Assembly (NCBI GenBank): GCA_030148805.1
Contig: JASBSS010000007.1
Coordinates: 163,641-227,640 of the forward strand
Direction of reading: 5' to 3'
Length of the DNA stretch: 64,000 nt
From: Thiogranum sp.
Lineage (GTDB): Bacteria; Pseudomonadota; Gammaproteobacteria; DSM-19610
Positions 17,545 through 25,990 of this stretch are shown here, in pieces. The notes below the pieces were generated by a model. That model was not told where the DNA came from. It made no database searches and worked only from the letters and a program-made list of their open reading frames with translations. The position numbers were made by a program, and so were the translations under genes. The first letter of the stretch is position 1. Every line of letters starts with the position of its first letter.

Positions 17545-18234
17545 TCATACGGACAAATAGCGACTGATCTTTTCAGTATCCACGTTCTCCCGCGTGTCCT
17601 CATGGATGAAATTCCCCTTGTCGATGACGACAAGGCGATCCGCAATCGCCAGGGTGAAACTCAGGACCTGCTCGGAAACCACAATGGTCAGATCGCGCAG
17701 CTGGCGGATCTCATTGAGGATGTTGGCTATGTCCTTGATAATCGACGGCTGGATCCCTTCGGTGGGTTCGTCCAGCAGCAGCACCTTGGGGTTGGTGACC
17801 AGGGCGCGCGCTATGGCCAGCTGTTGCTGCTGGCCGCCCGAGAGATTGCCGCCCTTGCGATGGCGCATTTCGTGCAACACCGGAAAGAGCGCGAAGATGT
17901 CGTCAGGGATTCGTTTCAGTCTGGACACTTCCATGCCCGTCTCGATATTCTCCTGGACGCTCAGCGTGGGGAATATCATTCGACCCTGCGGCACATAGGC
18001 GATACCGCTGGCCACGCGCTGAAAGCTTTCCGCAGCGGTTATATCCTTGCCGTCCACGCGGATCGTGCCTTCGCCCGTGGGGAGTATCCCGATGAGGGAC
18101 TTGAACAGTGTGGTCTTCCCCATGCCGTTACGCCCCATGATCGCAAGAATCTCGTTCTTCCCGGCGTGGATATCGACGCCGTGGATGACTTCACTCTGAC
18201 CGTAGCTCACATGCAGATTGCTCACTTCCAACAT
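17545..18234 (-). CDS. urtE: Urea/amide ABC transporter ATP-binding protein UrtE
   Basis: 229 residues. Walker A GRNGMGKT (about 34-41), signature NLSGGQQQQLAIARALV and Walker B LLLDEPTEGIQPS are intact. The GIQPSII segment after Walker B is typical of the UrtE branch of the branched-chain amino acid transporter ATPases. It pairs with UrtD to energise the UrtBC permease. It starts 21 bp after urtD. Confidence 0.92.
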   Translation of the reverse strand: MLEVSNLHVSYGQSEVIHGVDIHAGKNEILAIMGRNGMGKTTLFKSLIGILPTGEGTIRVDGKDITAAESFQRVASGIAYVPQGRMIFPTLSVQENIETGMEVSRLKRIPDDIFALFPVLHEMRHRKGGNLSGGQQQQLAIARALVTNPKVLLLDEPTEGIQPSIIKDIANILNEIRQLRDLTIVVSEQVLSFTLAIADRLVVIDKGNFIHEDTRENVDTEKISRYLSV

Positions 18235-18255
18235 GATTTGAATTCCTGTTTTCGC

Positions 18256-19002
18256 TCAGTGGCCAAGGTAGACTTCAATGACCTTGGGATCCTTCTGCAC
18301 CTTTTCCATGGCACCCTCGGCCAGGATCCTGCCCTGATGCAGAACGGTGACCCGGTGGGCGATACGCGCCACGAACTCCATGTCGTGCTCGATAACCAGC
18401 ACCGAGCGACCGTGGCATATCCGCTGCAACAACTCCGCGGTCTGTTCGCGCTCGCGTACGCTCATGCCCGCCACCGGCTCGTCGAGCATCAGGAGTTCGG
18501 GGTCCTGAATCAGCAGCATGCCGATCTCCAACCACTGCTTCTGCCCATGACTCAGTAGCGCCGCCTCCTGCTCCAGGTGTTGGTCCAGGAATATTTCCGC
18601 GGCGATTTTCCGGATCTGGGTGTCGATCTCGGCAGTCCGCTCGAATGTCAGCGAACCGAACACGCCCCGGCCCTTGGGGTAGGAGATCTCCAGATTCTCG
18701 AACACCGTCAGGTTCTCGTAGATCGAAGGTGTCTGGAACTTCCGCCCCACGCCGGCGCGCACGATCTGGTGCTCGGAAAGTCGGGTCAATTCCGTATTCT
18801 TGAACTTGATACTGCCGTCGGTGGCCTTGGTCTTGCCGCAGATCAGATCCAACACCGTGGTCTTGCCCGCCCCATTGGGGCCGATCACCACGCGCAATTC
18901 GTTGCGATCGATGTACATATTCAGATCATCGACCGCCTTGAAACCGTCGAACGAGACCGTCAGACCCTCGATGGCGAGGGTGAAATCCGTGCCACTGCTC
19001 AT
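18256..19002 (-). CDS. urtD: Urea/amide ABC transporter ATP-binding protein UrtD
   Basis: 248 residues from the ATG at 19002, which overlaps the urtC stop (ATGA); a longer upstream reading has no support. Walker A GPNGAGKT, the Q-loop region VGRKFQTPSIYENLT, signature LLSHGQKQWLEIGM and Walker B LLMLDEPVAGMS are present. The SHGQKQWLEIGM signature is characteristic of UrtD/LivG-type subunits. It lies in the urtABCDE operon and is translationally coupled to the permease gene. Confidence 0.92.
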   Translation of the reverse strand: MSSGTDFTLAIEGLTVSFDGFKAVDDLNMYIDRNELRVVIGPNGAGKTTVLDLICGKTKATDGSIKFKNTELTRLSEHQIVRAGVGRKFQTPSIYENLTVFENLEISYPKGRGVFGSLTFERTAEIDTQIRKIAAEIFLDQHLEQEAALLSHGQKQWLEIGMLLIQDPELLMLDEPVAGMSVREREQTAELLQRICHGRSVLVIEHDMEFVARIAHRVTVLHQGRILAEGAMEKVQKDPKVIEVYLGH

Positions 19003-20183
19003 AGCGACTCCCCGGCTTGCGACCCGGCGCCTGTCCGGGATCCGGGGCGCAGCGAGCGAAGTTTCTCCACCAGCGATCTGGCGCAGCCGCGCCCGGACTT
19101 GACGCAAGCGGCCAGTTGTTGGCTGTACTTGGCGTAAATTCCCGCCAGCCCATTGGGAAAGAACATGACCACGGCGATGAACAGCCCACCGATGAGAAAC
19201 AACCAGAGCGCGGGGAAGGACTCCGAGAACAGGGTCTTGCCGAAGTTGACCAGCAGGGTTCCATACACCGCGCCGATCAGCGACATCCGCCCGCCCACGG
19301 CGGCGAAAATCACCATCTCGATCGACGGCACGATGCCGACGAACGAGGGCGACATGAACCCCACCTGCAGCGTGAACATCGCGCCGCCGATCGCGGAGAT
19401 GACCGCCGCCAGACAGAAGACGAAAATCTTGAAGGTGGATACGTCATAGCCCGAGAAACGCACCCGATCCTCCTTGTCGCGCATGGCCAGCAGCAGCCTG
19501 CCGAATTTACTGGTAAGGACGTAGCGCCCCAGCATCACGCAGCCGAGCAGTAGAAAGGCGTTGACGAAATAGAGCGTGTACTTGGCGCTGTCCTCCCGGA
19601 TATCCCAGCCATGCAAGGTCCTCAGGTCCGTGATTCCGTTGATTCCGCCGGTATAGCCTTGCTGGCCAACGATGAGCACCGTCAGGATGAGCGCTATGGC
19701 CTGGGTGATGATCGCGAAGTAGACGCCCCCCACCCGTCGCTTGAACATCGCGTATCCGACAATGAAGGCGAACACCGTCGGAATGACCAGTATCGCGATC
19801 AGGGTAAAGCCGAAACTCTCGAAGGGCTTCCAGAACCAGGGAAGGTGGGTCAGCTGGTTCCAGTCCATGAAGTCGGGAATACCCGGCGTGGACTGGATCG
19901 ATGTGTTTTCGGGACTCGACGCCTCCAGCTTCAGGAACATCGCCATGCAATAGCCACCCAGGCCGAAGAAAATGCCCTGCCCCAGACTCAGAATTCCACC
20001 GTACCCCCAAAGCAGCACCAGGCCCACCGCGACAAATGCGTAGGTCAGATACTTGCCCACCAGGTTGAGTCGGAACAGATCGAGCGTCAGCGGAAAGACG
20101 ACGAGAATCACCAGGGCCAGAACCAGCAGGCCGATGGCGCCTTGCTTACCGCCCAGAAGTTTGTTGTAGAAAAAGCTTTTCAC
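18999..20183 (-). CDS. urtC: Urea/amide ABC transporter permease UrtC
   Basis: 394 residues starting at a GTG (20183), with about ten predicted membrane helices. It includes the LivM/UrtC segment GYGGILSLGQGIFFGLGGYC and a hydrophilic insert near residues 90-120. The C-terminal 40 residues are basic and lie beyond the last helix, longer than in many relatives. Together with UrtB it forms the transmembrane channel. It begins 22 bp after urtB. Confidence 0.92.
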   Translation of the reverse strand: MKSFFYNKLLGGKQGAIGLLVLALVILVVFPLTLDLFRLNLVGKYLTYAFVAVGLVLLWGYGGILSLGQGIFFGLGGYCMAMFLKLEASSPENTSIQSTPGIPDFMDWNQLTHLPWFWKPFESFGFTLIAILVIPTVFAFIVGYAMFKRRVGGVYFAIITQAIALILTVLIVGQQGYTGGINGITDLRTLHGWDIREDSAKYTLYFVNAFLLLGCVMLGRYVLTSKFGRLLLAMRDKEDRVRFSGYDVSTFKIFVFCLAAVISAIGGAMFTLQVGFMSPSFVGIVPSIEMVIFAAVGGRMSLIGAVYGTLLVNFGKTLFSESFPALWLFLIGGLFIAVVMFFPNGLAGIYAKYSQQLAACVKSGRGCARSLVEKLRSLRPGSRTGAGSQAGESL

Positions 20184-20205
20184 CGCCGGATACCCCCCCG
20201 CCCGC

Positions 20206-21129
20206 TCATTTTCGCACCTTGGTGGAGAACAGCCCTTCGGGACGCAGCATGAGGATCACCACAATCGTCAGCAACGTGAACACCTTCGCCATCGAGCCAC
20301 TGAGGAAGAACTCCATGATGGATTGCGCCTGCGCAATGGAAAACGCCGAGGCGATGGTCCCGAAAAGACTGGCCGCGCCGCCGAACACCACCACCATGAA
20401 GGTATCGACGATATAAAGCGAACCGGTGGTCGGGCCGGTGGAGGCGATGGTGGTGAATGCCGCGCCGGCAACGCCGGCGATGCCGCAACCCAGCGCGAAG
20501 GTCAAGCGGTCCACCTTCTTGGTATTGATACCCACCGCCCCGCTCATGACGCGGTTCTGGGTGGTCGCTCTGACCCTCAGTCCCCAGCGGGAGCGGAACA
20601 TCAGGTAGAAGACCCCGCCGGTGACCAGTACCGTGAGCCCGAGAACGAACAGCCCGTTGAGCGGAATGTCAATCATCTCGGTGGGCTCATAGGAGCCAAG
20701 CAGCCAGTCGGGCAACGCCGGGCTGACCTCGCGCGCCCCGAAGATCGTGCGGAACAGCTGCTGCATGATGAGACTCACGCCCCAGGTGGCCAGCAGCGTA
20801 TCCAGCGGCCGTTTGTAAAGATGCCGGATCAGCGCGAACTCGAGCAGATAGCCGATGGCACCGGCTATGAAAAACGCGGCAATGATGGAAAAGACGAAAT
20901 AATAGTCGAGAAACCCGGGCAGATAGTTTTGCGTCAGGCTGGAAAAGAAATAGGTCGTGTAGGCACCGACGGCCATGAACTCGCCGTGGGCCATGTTGAT
21001 CACCCCCATCTGCCCGAAGATGATCGCCAGACCCAGAGCCATCAGCAGCAGCACGCTGAACAGACTGATGCCCGCAAAGCCCTGCATAATCAGAATCGCC
21101 TGCAGATCCGCAAATGAATAGCCATCCAT
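20206..21129 (-). CDS. urtB: Urea/amide ABC transporter permease UrtB
   Basis: 307 residues with eight or more hydrophobic segments and the LivH/UrtB motif GQMGVINMAHGEFMAVGAY. This is the short form of UrtB, without the long N-terminal extracytoplasmic domain found in some species. GGAG lies 8 nt before the ATG. It is separated by 131 bp from urtA, a common arrangement where the binding protein is expressed in excess. Confidence 0.92.
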   Translation of the reverse strand: MDGYSFADLQAILIMQGFAGISLFSVLLLMALGLAIIFGQMGVINMAHGEFMAVGAYTTYFFSSLTQNYLPGFLDYYFVFSIIAAFFIAGAIGYLLEFALIRHLYKRPLDTLLATWGVSLIMQQLFRTIFGAREVSPALPDWLLGSYEPTEMIDIPLNGLFVLGLTVLVTGGVFYLMFRSRWGLRVRATTQNRVMSGAVGINTKKVDRLTFALGCGIAGVAGAAFTTIASTGPTTGSLYIVDTFMVVVFGGAASLFGTIASAFSIAQAQSIMEFFLSGSMAKVFTLLTIVVILMLRPEGLFSTKVRK

Positions 21130-21260
21130 ATATTTGACTCCGCCGCTTGATTGTGCGGGCTGTCACGCCCCGCTGGATGATCGTTTCGCGCAGGCAAGGG
21201 CCGCGCACTTCCCAGGATGCGAGCGGGGTGACAGCCGACACCCCGACGCATCCCCCGCCA

Positions 21261-22508
21261 TCATTGATAGCCTTTCGGGAACGGATTCGGCTCGATCAAC
21301 CCGGACTCGAACACCACGGTCGCCTGCCCGTCATCACCCCAACGGGCGACGCGCGTCTTACTCCAGAGATGATGGTTGGCATGCAGCTTCACGTAGCCTT
21401 CCGGCGCGGTGCTAAGCTCGATGTCGCCCTTTTCCGATTCCGCCACGACCTTGTCCACATCGAAACTGCCGGCCCTCTCGACCGCCGCCTTCCACAACCA
21501 CGGACCCAGATACGCCGCCTGGGTGACATCACCGATGACACTGTCGGCGCCCCACTTGGCCTTGAACGCCTTCACGAAGGCCTTGTTGTTCTCGTTGTCC
21601 AGACTCTCGAAATACTTCATTACGGAATAGAAGCCCTTGAGATTCTCGCCGCCGATACCCAATACTTCGTCCTCGGTGACCGATATCGTCAGCAGGGTCT
21701 GTTTCTTGCCGGTGATGCCCGCCGCCTTGAGCTGCTTGAACCAGGCCACGTTGCTGCCACCGACCACGGCTGCGTAGATCACATCGGGCTTCTTCAGTCG
21801 GATCTTGTTGATGACGGAACCGAAACTGGTATTGCCCAGAGGCTTGTATTCCTCGCCGACGACTTTCCCCTTGAGCACGTTTTCTATGTGCTTGCGGGCG
21901 ATCTTCATCGACGTGCGTGGCCAGATGTAGTCCGAGCCGATCAGGTAGAAGGTCTTGGCGCCCTTCTCACGCGCGACCCAGTCCAGGCCGGCAAGAATCT
22001 GCTGGGTGGCCTCCTGGCCGGTATAAATCACGTTGTGCGACTGCTCCAGGCCTTCATAAAAGGTCGGGTAGTAGAGCAATCCGTTTTCCTTCTCGAACAC
22101 CGGCAGGGCGGCTTTGCGGGAAGCCGAGGTCCAGCAACCGAAGACCGCGGCGACCTTGTCATTGACCAGCAACTTGCGCGATTTCTCCGCGAAGGTGGGC
22201 CAGTCGCTGGCCCCGTCTTCCTGGATGATCTGGATCTTGCGCCCGAGAATCCCCCCCATGTTGTTGATCTGCTCGATGGCCAGCTTTTCCGCTTCCTGGG
22301 CTCCGGTTTCGCTGATCGCCATGGTCCCGGTCAGCGAGTGCAGAATTCCGACCTTGACCGTGTCATCCGTCACCGCGAGTCCGGTCGTGTTGACTTGCGC
22401 CGTCGGCGGCCCCGCCTGCGCGGCACCCACGCCCAGCGTACATAGCGACAGAATAAGCAGTGAACGTTTTGCGTGTCGCAAAAGCCCCGCGGTGTGTTTC
22501 AGATTCAT
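21261..22508 (-). CDS. urtA: Urea/short-chain amide binding protein UrtA
   Basis: 415 residues from the ATG at 22508 (GGGAG 6 nt upstream; the ATG at 22520 has no such site). A signal peptide ends at about residue 29 (GAAQAG). The mature protein is a type I periplasmic binding fold with VKVGILHSLTGTMAISE, GCWTSASRKAALPVFE and LLYYPTFYEGLEQSHNVIY, strongly UrtA/FmdD-like. It captures urea or short amides in the periplasm. First gene of the operon, behind the sigma-54 promoter at 22618-22632. Confidence 0.93.
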   Translation of the reverse strand: MNLKHTAGLLRHAKRSLLILSLCTLGVGAAQAGPPTAQVNTTGLAVTDDTVKVGILHSLTGTMAISETGAQEAEKLAIEQINNMGGILGRKIQIIQEDGASDWPTFAEKSRKLLVNDKVAAVFGCWTSASRKAALPVFEKENGLLYYPTFYEGLEQSHNVIYTGQEATQQILAGLDWVAREKGAKTFYLIGSDYIWPRTSMKIARKHIENVLKGKVVGEEYKPLGNTSFGSVINKIRLKKPDVIYAAVVGGSNVAWFKQLKAAGITGKKQTLLTISVTEDEVLGIGGENLKGFYSVMKYFESLDNENNKAFVKAFKAKWGADSVIGDVTQAAYLGPWLWKAAVERAGSFDVDKVVAESEKGDIELSTAPEGYVKLHANHHLWSKTRVARWGDDGQATVVFESGLIEPNPFPKGYQ

Positions 22509-22617
22509 GATTGCTCCCATATGCCGTTAAGTTGTGGACCGGACGCACCCTGGTCGTCGTGCTTCGAGGAATAAAACCGCGACAAACCGAACAATGCGGA
22601 CTACGCGAGGAGCTAGT

Positions 22618-22632
22618 GCAACTAGCATGCCA
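22618..22632 (-). promoter_or_regulatory. Sigma-54 promoter of the urtABCDE-amiE operon
   Basis: Read on the minus strand, TGGCATGCTAGTTGC has the -24 GG and -12 GC elements at the right spacing and G after the -24 hexamer, as in the consensus. Transcription would start near 22607, about 100 bases before urtA. Confidence 0.75.
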
Positions 22633-22800
22633 GTGGGATCTGCTGTCGTATCGGGATCCGTGTTGCACTCGCGTTGCCGGCGCCGTGACGCCGTCCGATT
22701 CCCTCACGGGTCAAGTAAAGCGGACAGTTGCGCTCAGCAATAGCCAGCGGGCGCGCAGAACCCGACTTTCCCCCGGTCGCCACCCGACAGTCCGGTGACG

Positions 22801-22854
22801 TGACAATCTCTGACAATGTCACCTGACATTGTCGAGCTCCGGGTCCGATTGTCA
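22801..22854. promoter_or_regulatory. Cluster of TGACAAT inverted repeats, likely activator binding sites
   Basis: TGACAAT occurs at 22801-22807 and 22811-22817, and ATTGTC/ATTGTCA at 22828-22833 and 22848-22854. Within it GACAATGTCA (22812-22821) and TGACATTGTC (22824-22833) are perfect 10-base inverted arms with a 2-base gap. The cluster lies about 170-220 bases upstream of each of two divergent sigma-54 promoters, the usual distance for an enhancer. The GAF-AAA-Fis activator at 14834 is the natural candidate. Confidence 0.7.
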
Positions 22855-22987
22855 TTTCCCTGCGGGTACGACTTCAGTCGTCGCAGCCCATTCCCAGGCC
22901 AACACCCGAGCGTAAACCATTCTTCAAACCCCGGTCACAGGCACAAATCCCGCCGCCATCTCGCAACCGCGTTTCGCGGCAATGCGT

Positions 22988-23002
22988 TGGCACACTAACT
23001 GC
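22988..23002 (+). promoter_or_regulatory. Sigma-54 promoter of fmdAB
   Basis: TGGCACACTAACTGC has a perfect -24 element and a -12 element differing by one base from TTGC. It lies 75 bases before the fmdA start codon and faces away from the urtA promoter. Confidence 0.65.
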
Positions 23003-23077
23003 TATACCGCTACTACGCACACACCGCCCGGGTATTTCCAAGGCGGTCCTCGACTGATCTCACCGCGGAGGTACGCA

Positions 23078-24313
23078 ATGCCACAAAAGCTGATCGAAAT
23101 CGATTTTTCCAGGACACCGGAGGAACATGACTGCCTGCACAACCGCTGGCACCCGGACATCCCCATGTACGCCTGGGTCAAGCCGGGCGAGGATTTCATT
23201 CTCGATTGCGTCGACTGGACCGGCGGCCAGATCGACAACAACGATTCGGCCGACGACGTGCGTGATATCGACCTCACCAAGGTCCACTATCTGAGCGGAC
23301 CGATCGGTGTGGAAGGGGTGGAACCGGGTGATCTGCTGGTGGTGGATATTCTGGATATCGGTACGCTCGATCAATTCCAATGGGGATTCAACGGCATGTT
23401 CGCCCGCGAGAACGGCGGCGGCTTTCTTACCCAGCACTTTCCCGAGGCGAGAAAGTCCATCTGGGATTTCAACGGCATCTATACCTCGTCCCGGCATGTG
23501 CCCGGGGTGAGCTTCGCCGGCATCATGCACCCCGGACTGATCGGCTGCCTGCCATCGGCGGAGTTGCTGTCCGAGTGGAACAAGCGCGAAGCGGCGCTGA
23601 TTTCCACCGATCCCGAACGGGTCCCGCCGCTGGCCGCGCCTCCCTACGCAGAGACTGCGCACATGGGCAAACTCACCGGCGATGCGGCCGCGAGCGCGGC
23701 GCGCGAAGCCGCCCGCACGGTACCGCCGCGGGAACACGGCGGCAACTGCGACATCAAGGATCTGACCAAGGGTTCACGCGTGTATTTTCCCGTGTATGTC
23801 AACGGTGGCGGACTGTCGATGGGCGATCTGCATTTCTCCCAAGGCGACGGCGAGATCACCTTCTGCGGCGCCATCGAGATGGCCGGCTGGATCCACATAC
23901 GGGTCAACGTGATCAAGGACGGGGTAGCCAAATACGCGGTCAAAAACCCCATCTTCCAACCCAGCCCACTGCAGCCGGAGTACAAGCGACACCTGATATT
24001 CGAGGGCATTTCAGTCGATGAAAGCGGGAAGCAGCATTATCTGGACGCCCATGTCTCCTACCGCCAGGCCTGCCTCAACGCCATCGAGTACATGAAGAAG
24101 TTCGGCTACTCTGGCGCCCAGGCCTACGCCATTCTCGGTACGGCGCCGGTGCAAGGTCATATCAGTGGGATCGTCGACATACCCAACGTCTGCGCCACGC
24201 TGTTCCTGCCAACGGAGATCTTCGATTTCGATATCAGCCCCTGTGCCGAGGGTCCGGCCAAGGCGGTAAACAGCAATGGCGATATCCCCATCTCCTATTG
24301 GTCCGACAAGTAG
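23078..24313 (+). CDS. fmdA: Formamidase (acetamidase/formamidase family)
   Basis: 411 residues from the ATG at 23078, chosen because GGAGG lies 7 nt upstream and the N-terminus MPQKLIEIDFSR matches the family start. Key family segments are HNRWHPDIPMYAWVKPGEDF, DNNDSADDVRDIDL, GPIGVEGVEPGDLLVVDI and HGGNCDIKDLTKGSRVYFPV, the last including the conserved His and Asp residues of the metal centre. It releases ammonia from formamide in the cytosol. It is divergent from urtA and followed by fmdB. It is unrelated in fold to AmiE, so two independent amidases serve the locus. Confidence 0.94.
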   Translation: MPQKLIEIDFSRTPEEHDCLHNRWHPDIPMYAWVKPGEDFILDCVDWTGGQIDNNDSADDVRDIDLTKVHYLSGPIGVEGVEPGDLLVVDILDIGTLDQFQWGFNGMFARENGGGFLTQHFPEARKSIWDFNGIYTSSRHVPGVSFAGIMHPGLIGCLPSAELLSEWNKREAALISTDPERVPPLAAPPYAETAHMGKLTGDAAASAAREAARTVPPREHGGNCDIKDLTKGSRVYFPVYVNGGGLSMGDLHFSQGDGEITFCGAIEMAGWIHIRVNVIKDGVAKYAVKNPIFQPSPLQPEYKRHLIFEGISVDESGKQHYLDAHVSYRQACLNAIEYMKKFGYSGAQAYAILGTAPVQGHISGIVDIPNVCATLFLPTEIFDFDISPCAEGPAKAVNSNGDIPISYWSDK

Positions 24314-24386
24314 TCATCGACAGGGCGCGGGGTTTGGCTGCATCACCCCGCGACCTATTTACGCCCTGGAGCACGAGAAACCCGCC

Positions 24387-24713
24387 ATGCCTTTGTACGA
24401 ATACGCCTGCGAACACTGTAGTTGTTCCTTCACCGCGCTGCGACCGCTGCGCGAAAGCCAATCAGACGGTCAATGCCCGGCGTGCGGCCGAGCGGCGCCG
24501 CGGGCGGTGATCTCGCCGCCGCGCCTGAACACCATGCAAGCCCATCTGAGAAACGCCCATCAGACCAACGAGCGCAGCGCGCACGCACCGCGCATTAGCG
24601 GTGCTCACCATTGCGGGCCAGGTTGCGGTCACAGTCATCACAATCCAAAACCCAAGAGCACGCCAAGCATCAAGCATCAACCGGGTAAGCGACCATGGAT
24701 GCTGGGGCACTGA
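24387..24713 (+). CDS. fmdB: FmdB-family zinc-ribbon protein
   Basis: 108 residues from the ATG at 24387. The N-terminal zinc ribbon MPLYEYACEHCSCSFTALR with CxxC, and a second CPACGR pair near residue 33, define the FmdB family. The C-terminal half contains an extra Cys/His cluster (AHHCGPGCGHSHHNP), possibly a second metal site. FmdB was named as a putative regulator of formamidase in Methylophilus; its biochemical role is still unclear. It lies 73 bp after fmdA, and its last codons overlap the next gene. Confidence 0.88.
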   Translation: MPLYEYACEHCSCSFTALRPLRESQSDGQCPACGRAAPRAVISPPRLNTMQAHLRNAHQTNERSAHAPRISGAHHCGPGCGHSHHNPKPKSTPSIKHQPGKRPWMLGH

Positions 24714-25750
24714 TCCGCGCATCCTGCGAGCACACCGGGTCGTGCACGGAACCATCGGGCCGCTACAGCGAAACCGCGCTGCACAAAACCCCTTTCGATC
24801 GCCGTCGATCGACAAGCACCTGTCAAGCGGTGACTGCGAAGGCATCCGCGTGCGTACTCATCATCAGCCATCGGGCCAACGAAACGGCCGCAATGCAAGA
24901 CGCCCTGAGCGGTTTCGGTTACGCCGTGTTCGCCGCCAGTGAGATGACTTCGGCCTTGTCGTGGATCGCCAGCAACGCACCGGACGTGATTCTGCTCAAC
25001 GCCCGTATGCCGGGAGCCCGCGCGTGCGGCATATGCCGAGCGCTTAAGTCAAAACCCGCCACCCAGCATGTGCCGGTGATCTTCGTCAACGGCGCTGCGC
25101 AAACAACCCATGTGATTTCCGCCTTCGACGCCGGCGGCGCGGACTACATCAACCACGGTGCCCCCGAAGGCGAGGTCGCCGCGCGCGTTGCCGCCCATCT
25201 GCAACGCTCCCGCCTGGTAAAGCAGGCCAGTGGCGCGCTCGACGCCTTCGGGCGCGCCACGGCCTCGATCTGTTTGAACGACGGGCATATCCTCTGGCAA
25301 ACACCGCGGGCCCGGGAGCTGATGGAAAAGTTCTCCGCCGTGGCCGACGACCGGATACCCGCCGCGCTTCTCAACTGGCTGGCACGCGCCGTCAACGCCA
25401 GGAGCCAGGGCGGGGAAGCTCTGCCCTACACCCTGACCCAGGACACCTCGCGACTGACCTTTACCCTCCTGTATCGGATTGAAGAGGGGGAATGGCTGGT
25501 ACTGCTGCGCCACGAATCGGAAACCGTCCTGATCGACAAGTTTCAACACTCGCTGCAACTGACTCCGCGCCAATCCGAGGTTCTCTACTGGGTCAGCAAG
25601 GGCAAGACCAATCGTGAAATCGGCGACATTCTCGGCGCGAGCCCCCGCACGGTCAACAAGCACCTGGAGCACGTGTTCACCAAACTGGGCGTGGAAACCC
25701 GCACCGCGGCGGCCAACCTGGCGATGAGCAGCATCGCCGCCCGCTACTGA
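24695..25750 (+). CDS. LuxR-type regulator with degenerate receiver domain
   Basis: 351 residues. A receiver-like domain (about 50-170) is degenerate at every catalytic point: the acidic pair is replaced by SHR, the acceptor Asp is Asn102 (DVILLNARMPG) and the conserved Lys is lost (YINHGAP). A linker domain (about 175-280) precedes a LuxR helix-turn-helix (LTPRQSEVLYWVSKGKTNRE and onward to KLGVETRTAAA). Phosphorylation control is therefore unlikely. The start overlaps the end of fmdB by 19 bases; a GTG at about 24830 is an alternative. By position it should regulate amide genes, with the activator at 14834. Confidence 0.85.
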   Translation: MDAGALIRASCEHTGSCTEPSGRYSETALHKTPFDRRRSTSTCQAVTAKASACVLIISHRANETAAMQDALSGFGYAVFAASEMTSALSWIASNAPDVILLNARMPGARACGICRALKSKPATQHVPVIFVNGAAQTTHVISAFDAGGADYINHGAPEGEVAARVAAHLQRSRLVKQASGALDAFGRATASICLNDGHILWQTPRARELMEKFSAVADDRIPAALLNWLARAVNARSQGGEALPYTLTQDTSRLTFTLLYRIEEGEWLVLLRHESETVLIDKFQHSLQLTPRQSEVLYWVSKGKTNREIGDILGASPRTVNKHLEHVFTKLGVETRTAAANLAMSSIAARY

Positions 25751-25990
25751 GGGCGCCATCCCCAGTCAGCGCTTGCGTGTCCTCGTTCACCGCCCGACCA
25801 TCAGGCGAGCAAGGACCGCACCCCACAAGACGCGAGCTCCATCCGGATATTCCCGCCCGGTGCCCCGGTGACGCGCGCCGGTGGGGGGCGATCGCAGCGA
25901 CGGACTACCCGGATCGAGACTCACGCGCGACCTTCACTCGGTGCAAGGTCGCAGGGGTGTGGGTGTTGCCTCCACGGGCCTCCCCGCCCG

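Noticed and set aside
22801..22854. TGACAAT repeats considered as a CRISPR array
   Set aside because: Units are 7-11 bases with irregular 2-14-base gaps and no spacers, and they sit between two sigma-54 promoters.
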